Source: Epiperipatus broadwayi (taxonomy: Eukaryota > Onychophora > Udeonychophora > Euonychophora > Peripatidae). Taken from it: DNA of 64,000 nucleotides. The notes beneath the pieces were generated by a model. The model made no database searches. It worked only from the letters and a program-made list of their open reading frames with translations, and was not told where the DNA came from. This document shows, piece by piece, positions 13,463 through 25,400 of the stretch. A program made the position numbers and the translations under genes. Within the stretch, counting starts at the first letter, position 1, and each line of letters starts with the position of its first letter. The stretch lies in contig JAQFVV010000186.1 in NCBI GenBank assembly GCA_028023455.1, positions 928,001 to 992,000 on the forward strand, given 5' to 3'.

Positions 13463-16400
13463 TAAATTTTTATTAGTTTATATTAAATATTTTATTTTTA
13501 TATATATATATATATATAAACTTTCCAAATATATTCAACAGTTAGTAATAGCAACAGAGGTTAGGATTTTTTATATTTTTTTCTAAAGCAATTCAATATT
13601 TAATATTAGACGATGGAAGTAGTCCAACATATAACTGCCATTAAAACACCATCATCACAAATCTTCAGAGAAGCATTAAAAAAACTAAAGATAAATGCTA
13701 AAAAACTAAGATAATGTTCAATAGATTTTTGTCAGAAGAAGAAAGTAAAGATTGATAATTATGATTTAGAAGAAGTTAGTAATTAACATTTTTGCCAAAT
13801 TATAATATAGATGAATATATAATGGATAAAATTGATCATAAAATAAAAGGAAATTGGTCTTTGTGTTTGAAAAAAAGAACATTTTTAATGTTACAAGTGA
13901 CAAGTAGAAAATAAAATAAATGAATGAAAGAACAAACAGTTGTCATTGACATCATTAAAAAAATTATGAAAGTAAAATAATGTTGGGATAGACATGATAA
14001 TAGGTGGGGAGTTGAAACCATTAACTGAATCCTAACAGATTATAAAAGACCTAGAATAATATTAGTTATGAGATAGGTGAAATAAAGAAGTTTTGGATGT
14101 GCTGTGACAAAAACAAACTACTCAGTAAAATAACTGGAATAAACTTAGAGAAACCATCATCCTGCCGTAAATCAATAATAATTGAGATTATGCTGATCAA
14201 GAGAGGCATCTTTTTGATACTGTTCATTAGGTTCATGACATTCATCTGTCTAAAAGCAAAACATATAATAATGATTGACTTCAGAACATAGTTACTAAAT
14301 CTCTAGTTAAAATATCAGAATCAATAATATATAAACTTCTTTATTCTTTTTTACCACTTCATTCATTATATAACTCAATGCTAATTTTTTGAGGTTGAAA
14401 GTTATGTCTATAATTATATTTAAGATTACATTTTTATATTGGCAAATATGCTGCCTAAAATGAGTAAACATATCTTTCTATATATTTCAAATTTATATAA
14501 ATGGAAATTACGATATATAAAAAAACATTTAAATCCTGAAAGGAAATTACGATATATAAAAAAACATTTAAATCCTGAAAGGTTATATTTTTAAAAAATG
14601 TGTATTTTAGGATATTTACATCTCTTTACAATCAGAAGCTTTATAATGTGTTCAAGAAGTATAATAACTACTCTTTCTTATAGCATTGCCAAATGTATAC
14701 CATATAATACTAAATCATTATTGCACTTTATTACTGTTACACAATGCTTTATTTACTACCCTCTTTTACAGTTTTGATTGCCCTAGCAATATTCTTCGGA
14801 ACTTTTAGGAGATATAAAAGTTCTGAAGAAGATTGCTGGTGCAATCAAAACTGTAAACTGTAAAAGAGGGTCATAAATAAAGCATTGTGTAACAGTAGTA
14901 AAGTCAGTAGATATAAAAGTTCTGAAGAAGATTTCTGGGGCAATCGAAACTGTAAAAGAGGGTGGTAAATAAATCATTGTGTAACAGTAGTAAAGTGCAT
15001 GGATGATTTAGTATTATATGGTAGGTTTTATAGATAAATTATTTTTATACACAGTTAAATATTTTAAACACTGGAGTTTATCTTTTTGTTCTTAAACAGT
15101 TTTAATTAAAAACTTCGGAATCAAGTCAATACTATATCTTTATGTTGGTTTCATGATATCAGTTCTAATCCATTTAATTGCTGGATTTATCTCCAGATTA
15201 GAATTTGGCATGCACATATGCTGCTAATACTTGACATACATTACAATTTATCAGTTTTTTTTTATTATAAATACAATGACAAACAATAATAATGTAGTTA
15301 ATCAATTTAGAAATATTAATTTTTAAATAGGCTTTAACTTACCTTTCTTTAATAAAAATTATGCGGAAATTACTGGAAACCCCTAACGAGCTATATGTAA
15401 ACTAATTACAACTCCTTCTATAAACGAAAAAGTATAAATGAGCCAGCCCACTTCTACTTTAGCTTGATTGGTATATAAGTATTCAGTTTATTGGCGCTAA
15501 CAGAACCGTAAGCTACTGTAAAATCACTATAAGCAATCAGAGAAAACAGCTGTGCTAAATGAAACCCCAATTAATAGATGTAAATATTAATTATGATGAC
15601 TCTATTGTAGATCACATTTATGCAGAAGTTACTGTAACCTTCCAGCAAGCGATATGTAACTAAATATGATTGTTTTTTAAAGTGTAGAAATTCAAGTTTA
15701 CAAGTCGAAATAATTTTTTGATTTATTAACTGACTTATTTAAAAGTAAATGAAAAAGAATTACTTATTTTTTATTTTTTTCTTCATTTACAAATTGACAA
15801 ACATTAAAGATAACACTGTTATCATTATCATCATCATTTTCAACCATCATCGATACACTGCAGGATGAAGGTCTTTCCAAATTCAATCCTTGTCTCCTAT
15901 CTCTAGACTCTCTTTTCCATATCACCTCAGCACAATTCCTTACTTCATCAATTCAGCTCACATGTGGTCTCTTTCTAGGTCTAACATTATTGTAATTTAA
16001 ACCACTAAACATCACATGACCACCATTTCTTATGTTTACACAAGCTGTTTATAAATAGGCTAAACTCTCCATACAGTAACATAATCAGTGCAAGCCAGAA
16101 TAATCAACAGATGCAAGAAGATTTGTGTATAAATCCCTATCTAGTGCCTACGCATCCAATATCCCCAGACTAGTTTCCTAAGATCTAGATGCAGTATTCT
16201 CAGGTCCCAGGCTCCTCACTGATGAAAGCCACAAGCTGGAAACTAGTCTGGGGATATTGGATGAGTAGGCACTAGATAGGGATTTTATGCACAAATCTTC
16301 TTGCATCCATTGATTATTCTGGCTTGCACTGGTGGCGCTACTGTTTGGAGAGTTTAGCCTCTGTATAATTATTGTAATTTCAAATAAATAGTAAATAATT

Positions 16401-19400
16401 CCAATAATAATAAAATACTGAATTTCGATTATTTTAGAAGAGCTATTATTATTAATGAAAGTAATTGAAAATAAGCACTAACATGGAAATAGTGCACTTT
16501 GCCAATTAATGGAAAAGAAAAATGTTATGCATAATATTTTATATGGTTGTACTGAGTTTTTTCATTTCCCATCTCTGGCCAGAAACTTGCTGGGGATAAC
16601 ATACAAGAGTAGCATATTTTCATTATAATTAGCATATTGCTAATCAATCCTAGAGAAAGAGTTAGAATCATATTTAAATGTATATATAAATCGGTTTACA
16701 TTTTCTTTTTTAGGATCTCAGGGGGAGAGTTATTTGAAAGAGTTATTGACGATGCATTTGTCTTAACCGAAAAAGTATGTGTTATTTTTATGAGACAAAT
16801 TTGTGAAGGCGTTCAATTTATGCATTCAAACAACATATTACATTTAGACATGAAGGTAAGTTATATCTCGTAATTTTTGAAGTACACATTCATTTTAATA
16901 AAATTATATTGAAATTATTATATTGTAATTAAAAGTCTTCAATCCAGTAAGACCTTTCACATTTTGATGTTATCCGATAGATGGGAATTTTTTAGATCGT
17001 AATATATTGATTAATGTATGTACATCAGTATCCAGAAATTATTATATTTGAATTTTAGAGTTATATACTAATTTTAATAGTCGTAATTCTATAAAATGAT
17101 CTTATTATGCACAAACTCAAACTTTTATTTAAAAAAAAAACAGTTCATTAATTTTAATAAATAAATAAATATTTCACACACATATGTATCTCCTTCTTTA
17201 TAAGACTTGATTTATTATATGAACTATTATTCCATAACATAATAGAATATAGTCGAAACATTGGTGGAATATTTTATGTTATGGAATAAATCAAGCTTTA
17301 TAAAGAAGATATATATTTGTGTGAATTATTTATTTATTTTTAGAAGTAATTTTCTAGTCTCTCGGAAAAAAACAACAACAAACTTTAATAACTGTAACTA
17401 TATAAAAAGGTGTTCCAAAAGATTAAAAAAAAACTTTGTTAAGCATTGGTGGTCGAGTGGTCAGCACAGCTGCCTTACAAGTAGTTGTTCCAGGTTTGCG
17501 GGTTCGCTTCCCGGCCGATGCTTTGATACATGAAAAAAAAAAACTTTCACTTTAACGGTTCTATAAATTATTAATGAGTTTCATGTTATTTTTGAAAACT
17601 GATAGCGATTATTTTTCTTATAAAAACTGTGATAATGAGACAGAGTTTTATTTTCAACAAATGAAATGCAATGAACAAATGTTTATGTTTTAAGTGTTCA
17701 TAAAAAGTTCAAGGAAGAGGTAGACATCCATGATCCATGGAACTTGTGTTCCAGCAACTTCTGATGTATCACTGCATCAAATCATGCATAATTGAAGTGT
17801 GTATTGTTTGTGGATGACTCTACCTTAGCTGGAATTAATCAGAAAGCTGTGATTACTAAAATCCATTTATAAATGAAGGAAGAGCAATTCTTTATGCTAC
17901 TACTACCTATAAAAAGCTTCTAGCAATCAATGATTTCTAAATTGTAATATATTTCAATTCCCATCACTTGAGATTCAAAGCTGGTTGTAATGTAATTGTA
18001 CAAATAGGAAGCACTTTTAACTTACATTTTAGTATTCAAACAAATACATGAAATCCAAACACTCTAAGGTTTTGACCATAGGCCAATCTGTTTAAATAAT
18101 TATATAGATATGACTCTGAGTCAGTAACTATATATTCTAGTATGTCAGTTCTTTAATAGTGGCACTTTTTTTTTTCTGATTTGGTATGAACTTAATTTTT
18201 TAGTTTACCCCATATATAATAAACAAAAACTCTCTATTTAAAGCCATTCCTAATAAGTAGGGATACTCAGTTATCAGCTGATAACACTTTTAAATTTTTA
18301 TCCCCAGCCTGGTTTTGGCTTCTGGCCAGTAAAAAAAGTGCTTAAAGTTAATAAAAACTAATGATACTAAAATGTCTAATTTCTAACTCGGAATCAGATC
18401 ATTATAACTATTCAAGTAGGTTGGCATGAGTTCAAACTTTTGAATTTAGCTTTTAGTTTGACTAGTAAAATAGAAATAAAGATGGTTCCTAGATGCATAA
18501 TTGCACCACTTCCAGATTTGAATCCCAAGTCCCATTGATAAAAGAAAAAGCCTGAAACTAGTCTGTGAATAGTGTTTTAAATGCTCTGTCATCTGGAATC
18601 TCTAATTATTTAAGCTTACTGCAGATGGCACTGAAGTAAACAGGTGCAGTTGCTTTAGTATATATTGTATAAACAAATAATTACATGGTTTGTTATTATT
18701 TTCATTGTTAGCCAGAAAAACAAGTTATCCTAAAAGTTAATAAAGAATCAAAAGTACTAAAATATATGGTTCCATATGCAAAGTCAGGTAAATATAATGG
18801 ACTAAGCTTGATGATTTAGGTTCAAAATCTTCAGCTTTATTATTTCCAGATTTGAGTCCTAAGTCCTCATTAATAAAAGAATAGGCTAGAATTTGTTCTG
18901 GTAATTGAGATACCATCTGATATCGTTCAGTTATTAATTTAACAGAGATGGCGCTAGAGAGCGGCTCTAATTTTATCACATATCAACTTCTTAGAAAAAC
19001 TATTTTATTATTTAATGATTTTATATTATTTTTTATATGGAGTTTATGAACTATGATGAGAATATGCTTTTTAGTCTATTTGAAATCAAATTTTCTCACT
19101 CAATATACATATTTAGTTAATTAATTGAATTTTTTTCAAATGCATTCAATCAATTTTATATAAACAAAAAATCAAATAAGACTTTATTTCACCATACTTT
19201 ACACACATTGTCATTTATAGGTTTATTTTTAGTTTTTAATCTGATCTGATTTATTTTAATATGATATATATATATATTGCAATTATATACATAAAAATAG
19301 CTTTGTGGTTATTTTCTATTTCTTAGCAAATCTCTCTATTTTAATTGGTCATTAAATTACAAGCAAATTATCTTTGGTCATCTATATCTAAATGGTCTTG

Positions 19401-22400
19401 ATTCTATGATTTGCAATGTCAATTGCATAGCATAAAAGTTGTCTAAAATCACAACAACCACATTAATCCAGATTATTTTTATTATTATAGAGATATTAGA
19501 AAACTAATTCATAATGAATTCATTTTGTAAAGCAGTATTTTGTTATCCTCAATATTTATATACCTAATACCTACCATTTGAAATTTTAAATTCAATTTTA
19601 AAGTATATCATTCAAAACACAATCTTACTTCTAGTAGATTAATAGAACTAATATGTCACCTATGAAATGGAAAACATTAGACATTACATCATTAATGTTA
19701 TAATTTCCTCAGCATTACTTTTGAGTTACAATTATTAAATTAAAAAGGACTATTTGTGAAAGACTATACCATTCTTTCTTGCAAGTCATAAATACCTTGG
19801 GACATAATCTACTTAGCCCTTAGGGTCAAATAAATTATGGATTTATGAGACAAAATATTTCAGATCTCTCTAATAATGATGCCATGAAAATTAAAACATA
19901 ATCTGGGATTAATAATGCAAAAAAATCACAACATGGAAGGGTCTGTTTTTTGTACCTTATACAGAAAGATAAAACATTACCATTATATTTAAATAGCAGT
20001 AAGGTTGTTGATATGGAAAAACTTCCCCATGTTTATCACATAAGTGATATCTTCTTTCAATTAATCATTTTTTTATAAAATTCAAAAAGCATTATCATTG
20101 GCAACAATTCTATGTAATCTTAATTAGGACATTTTTGATGAAGAATTCCAAATACACATACTCTAAACTTTTCTTAAGGAAAGTTTAGATGTAATACGTA
20201 AAAAATGACTTTTTTTGTAATAATATTCATGTGATGTTTGATGTAACAATATCCATATACATTCTCTGTTAATTGCTCTATAGTTATTTGGTCAGAATGA
20301 TAATGAAGGTGATTCCCTATTTAATCATAGATATTGATTTCTCAAGGTCAGACATATGATTGTAAAAATTAGAAATTTCTAGACATAATTTAAGTAATCA
20401 TAGATATTCAAAAGTGCTTTTATCAAACATATTAGGCTAAAATTTGTGGTTCATCATTCTAAATCTATTTGATTTTATATATTATTGCAACAATAAGTTA
20501 GGTCAAACCCCATAGATTAAAAAATCCATGTGTGTTAAGAGCTGTTATTGTCAAATTTATCAAACATATGTTAAGCTAAAATTTGTGGTTCATTATCAAA
20601 TTTAATGAACTATACAAAGAACTATAAAACACTATTTTTTTTTTTTTAAAAAAAAGATTATTATTTTCATTGCTGTCTGTAAATAGTTTTTGTATTTGGT
20701 GACAATTTTTATTTCACCCTTAATCTAAGGTTTAAACATTCAAAATTCTTAGAAAATTTTTAATAAAGATAGATAATATCAGTTTGTGAAGTTTATAGCA
20801 CAAGAGAGTAAGAAATTGTTGAAAATTTCATGATTGAATGAGAAGATTTGTATCCTCTCTTGTAATAACGAAGGCATCATCAATGGAAAACTGAGATAAT
20901 TTTATCTAATTATAGTAATTCATTAAATGTTATGTGTGGAGTGTATTAATATATGGTTATGAGACATGGACATTGAGTAATAGAATTAAGAAATGATTGA
21001 AAGCCTTTGAGATGTAAACATGGAAAAAAATGGGAAAAATCAGTTGGATGAGTGAAATAATAAATGAAGTTTTGAAAAGAGTAAATGAGGAAAGAAGCTT
21101 GATTGAGAATATCAGAGAAAGAAAGAGAAAGTTTAATGAAAAATGTTTTGGAGGGAATGGTGAGTGGAAATAAAAATAAAGGATAGAAGAGAGTGACATT
21201 ATTGAATGATATAAGAGATGGGAAGACTTATGTGGAATTGAAGAAATGGGCAAGGAAGAGAATGGAATGGAGTAATGGATGAATTGATGTTGTGACTATT
21301 CTCTGGACCTATCTATTGGACATAATACTATTGATTGATTGAATAATAAATCATAGATTTATGCTTTACATTTGTCAGTTATAATAATAATAATAAAGTT
21401 GTGCTCACACACATATAACATAAAGTTGTATAAATTAACAAATTAATTGTAATCAACAAATTAAAATGGCTAAGTGCTTTTGAGAAAGTGTATTTCTCAT
21501 GAACATAGCCTGTTATGATTCTCTCATTGGAATCATTATATATGTACAATATGCAAACTTTATGCAAATGAGTCAATTAGCCCTTCTTTTGGATATAGCA
21601 AAACATGATTCTTTGCCATTAATGGTGAAGGAGTCTTCTGCTATGAGGTAAGCTTCCTTTACATTTATGTTTAATATTATGCCTCTCAGTACAAATCAAT
21701 TTTACAGAGGCGGGTTTGAACTCGTGTCCAGATACTTTTTGATATTGTGCAAAAACTGAAGTCCATTCTAGGTTAGTATGTAATTTTATACCTATACGTA
21801 TGCTGCGACAACCTAGTAGCTATGGAAGCTCTGGTATCACTGTAGTATGAGGCTTTGCATCCATTGTGAGGGCATGCAATGATATACATAGCCTGTGGGT
21901 TTTGCTCAGGAGCTATAATTGATTGAATTATAAAATAAAATTGATATGATGATCAAGAATTTATCAAAAAATAATTTTTTTTATATAGAAATCAATGGTA
22001 AAAATAGTAAAAATTCCCAAATATATGTCTCTGATCTTTGTAACTTGTAATCTAGAACATAAATGATAGCTAAAAAAATTCTTTGTAAAATGGTCATAAA
22101 ACATTTACAAAATCTATGATATTTTAATATATCTGTACTGCAACCAGTGTCAGCATATGCTCCTTATTAGTACAGTGTTTTTATCTATCACTAGAAGATA
22201 TGCAACCACATTGATCACAAGCTGTTCATTAGAATATTATGTTATTTCTACTAAGATAAAAATGCAACTACACTAATCATACATCATTCATTAACAGAGT
22301 ATGGTATTTTTATCACTATACGTTTGCAGGCTACAACTTTTTCCAGTAGAAAAAAATAAACTTTGGAGAAATTTTGTTTCAAAATGGGATGTAAATTTTT

Positions 22401-25400
22401 GAACATGATTTTGTCAGTAGTCTTTATTTTTGTACCCTTAATAATTGTGATTTCACAACTAATCCTTGTTGTTATTTAATTCAAAATTAATTCATTTATT
22501 CAGTTGTGGTATACTATACATATTTTTAAAATATAGTACGGGTATATAAACAACTTCAGATAATTTCATATACTTTTTTTTTCACAATGTGTTGCATTGA
22601 TGTAAATATGTTCGTGCAGATTTATATGTTTCTATCAATTATACATAGCTATCAAACAATTCATTTAAAAATGTTAATTAAAATAAACCTGGCATATATA
22701 TTGTCTTAAAGTTAGAGCTGTATTATAAAGTAATGAATTTAATGCGTTGAAACTATGCTTTTTTAAAGACTTTTATAAATAATTCCCTACACAGCTGTAG
22801 TTTTTTTTAAATATATATAAAAGAATAAGATTACCAATTAAATATACACATACACAAATATATGTATATGTTATTTGTAAATACATAAGCATAATACGCA
22901 TATATATATAATTTTTTTTTTAAGCCTGAAAATATTTTATGTGTAACAAGATTTGGAAACAGAATCAAATTAATTGATTTTGGCTTAGCAAGAAAGTATG
23001 ATCCCGATGCAGCTGCTAAAGTCATGTTTGGAACACCCGAATTCGTGGCTCCTGAAGTTGTTAACTATGAAAAAATTAGTCATGCTACAGACATGTGGAG
23101 TGTTGGAGTCATCTGTTATATTTTGTAAGTTGATTTCATGTAATATATATATGCATGTAAAAAAATACAAAAATTACTTCAATAATTAAATAAAAAAGGG
23201 ACCTTTATAATTATTTCCCATTCCTCTACCACTAACAAAGTGTAAATAAAGACGCTATTTATTAAGCTTACTAACTACTAGATTTAATTTTTTATAATTC
23301 CTCTGGACCAACTTCCTGAAAAAAATCTAAGATTCATTAAAATCCGAAAAAATTTAAATTTTACCGGTGGATTTTAAATCCAGGTGATGGATATGGACAG
23401 TTGGATGAGCAAAGAATATTCTGATTTTTTTTTACACTATATATATATAGTATTTATATATGAGACTTTTTTATTTTTAAAAGAAAATTATATTAAAAAA
23501 AACAATAAACAAACAAAAAAAAATTATTATAGCTTAGAATGTTAACATAGTCAAACATATATTTATTTCTGATATATATGTAGACAAATTGAAAAATTAA
23601 AATAATAAAACGTTAAAATTAAGAGTTTGCTCTATTTTATCATCATTATTAAATGAATGAAAAAATAAGTAAATAATTAAAAAGAAAGAAACATATATAA
23701 TAACTAAATAAGGAGCATACAATAGTTCTAACAAGCTTTATCGATAAATGCTGCAAGAGAAAGCCGTACTTATAATGTAATCGGGCTTGGCCACTTGATG
23801 GCGTTCTGGCTCACCAAAACACCTAAAAAATGCCGTTTACAAGGCCTGACTTATGGCTATAGAAAACATCTATGTTTGTCTTAGCCATTAGAAGGCTGTT
23901 TATGATGCGTAACACAGAAATAATACGGCCTATTTCTGCTTCACGACAGTTATTGTGAATCCACACACTTATCTTTCATTTACAGTTTGATATATATGTG
24001 TGTTTAGTTGGATTAGTCAAATTTTTACAATATACATTACACAATATTTGTATTTATAATTTATTTAATAAACATGAATTTATAGTAATTTTCTAAATGG
24101 CCACACCCTTGTTTTGAGAATGTGTAAGGTGTAAAAGCTTGTTGAGGGTAGGTAAAAAAGAATTAGGCTGCTATCGCATGCGAAATCTCGTTTTCACGTG
24201 AAATACCACGTAGTTGATAAAATGGATGGCAATCAACTTTTTCCGCAGTTGCCGACAACAGAAGCCGAGTATTTCTGCTTTCCAATAAAAATATACACAA
24301 TTTTTGTAAATTTCATAGAAAGCACATATTATAAACATGTTTAATAAGTAAATAAGACATTTATTTGTGTTTGTTGTTGTTTAAAAAAATTTAAGTTTCT
24401 TTCTTTTGTCTGACTACGGTTATGATTTTGATATCTTTTATTTTAGCATTACAAACAACAGAACACTAACCCTAAAACTAACCCTAAACCTAACCCTAAA
24501 CTAACCCTAACTAACCCTAAACCTAACCCTAAACTAACCCTAAACCTAACCCTACACAGTTGTTTTGTTATGTAGAAAGCAATAATTAAGCGAAAGACAT
24601 CGCTAAATAGACATTGCAGAGTAGCAGCTTTGTCCAAAAACAGCGATTTAAAAATTAAAAAAAAGGTTGTCATTTACCAATAATTAAGCGAAAGACATCG
24701 CTAAATAGACATCACAGAGTAGCAGCTCTGTCCAAAAACAGCGATTTAAAAATAAAAAAAAGGTTGTCATTTACTAAATACAAAATTAAAATTAAACAAC
24801 TTTTTTAATAAAAAGGCATGAAAAAAAAGTTATAGCAATCAATAAATTAATAACCAAAAAAGAAAAATAACAGCGATTTGATTTAAAAATATAACATGGC
24901 CCCGAACATTGTATTGTATTGTTTTTGACTGCCAATAACGCCATTAAGTGGCCAAGCTCGATTACGTTATAATTACCGAGAAAGCATTTAAAAATCTCTA
25001 TCTAAAAATTATCCATATCCTCAGACCAGTTTCATGCTATTGACAATCCTCAGTGAGGTGAGAGGATATTTCAGACACCAGATCCAAAATATCAACCCAA
25101 AGTCAGCATTTATCTGATAGTTGACTTTTAAGCAGACAATCTGAAATTTTCAGACACCTATATGTCTTCAAATTCAGCTATCTAACTTAAATAGCTATAT
25201 GGGGCTGAGAATTCTTCAGCCATACCATATATTAATAATTTTAGCAATATAATATCGCTAAGACTTAAAAGCAAAAAATATAATAGTAGTTAAAAATAAC
25301 TAAATATATGATTCTTTGTAATTTTTAATGAAAAATATTAAGTAATAAATAAACTGCAAAAACAGTTTCAATTATTAAAATGGGATCTTTTTCAACTGCT

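Larger units (their letters stand above)
13288..13680. repeat. F1 foldback element, copy B, with tRNA-like insert and long TA tract
   Basis: The left end GTGTTGGATTATTTCCATC and the right end GATGGAAGTAGTCCAACATAT are inverted copies. TTTCCAAATA...TTCAACAG pieces repeat inside, as in copy A at 3814-4011, and CACCATCATCACAAATCTTC follows on the right. The middle is not the simple hairpin of copy A: it carries the 3' half of a tRNA-like sequence (13343-13386) and then a TA tract. Confidence 0.75.
23765..24977. mobile_element. DNA transposon with 8-bp target duplication carrying telomere-like repeats
   Basis: The 1213-bp element has terminal inverted repeats of about 40 bp: the left end and the complement of the right end share TAATCGGGCTTGGCCACTT-type sequence with few differences. 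It is flanked by the perfect 8-bp repeat GAGAAAGC (23757-23764 and 24978-24985). It sits inside an F7 repeat whose other copy has one GAGAAAGC and no insert, which confirms the borders. Eight-bp duplications are typical of hAT and P elements. No transposase frame is seen, so it moved using another copy's enzyme. Inside are a telomere-like array and a 98-bp tandem repeat. Confidence 0.9.
23705..25297 (+). repeat. F7 repeat, copy A, split by a DNA transposon
   Basis: The left part (about 23705-23764) and right part (24986-25297) together match the reverse complement of 38843-39193. Shared strings include TCTAA.CAAG, GATAAATG, CAAGAGAAAGCA, TTAAAAATCTCTATCT, ATCCTCAGTGAGG, CTATATGTCTTCAAAT and TTTAGCAATATAA. 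In copy B these run without a break, so the 1.2 kb between the two parts here is an insertion. Confidence 0.85.

Noticed and set aside
13203-13586. 127-codon open frame with IYIYIY repeats
   Set aside because: It is read-through of a TA microsatellite and two foldback elements; no gene.
17441-17521. Functional tRNA gene
   Set aside because: The B-box and stems are present, but the region between anticodon arm and T-arm is too long and a poly(A) tail follows; related truncated copies exist in the window, so it is a SINE.
17798-17836. CVLFVDDSTLAGI string like a reverse transcriptase active site
   Set aside because: Only about 13 residues fit and nothing around them continues an RT; could be chance or a very old relic.
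21700-21740. B-box-like GGGTTTGAACTC
   Set aside because: No partner A-box; isolated motif.
24466-24555. True chromosome end or telomere
   Set aside because: It is internal to a transposon with terminal inverted repeats and flanked by single-gene intron sequence on both sides.
24449-24673. Minus-strand open frame with LGLGLGLV repeats
   Set aside because: It is the telomere-like array and a tandem repeat read in frame.
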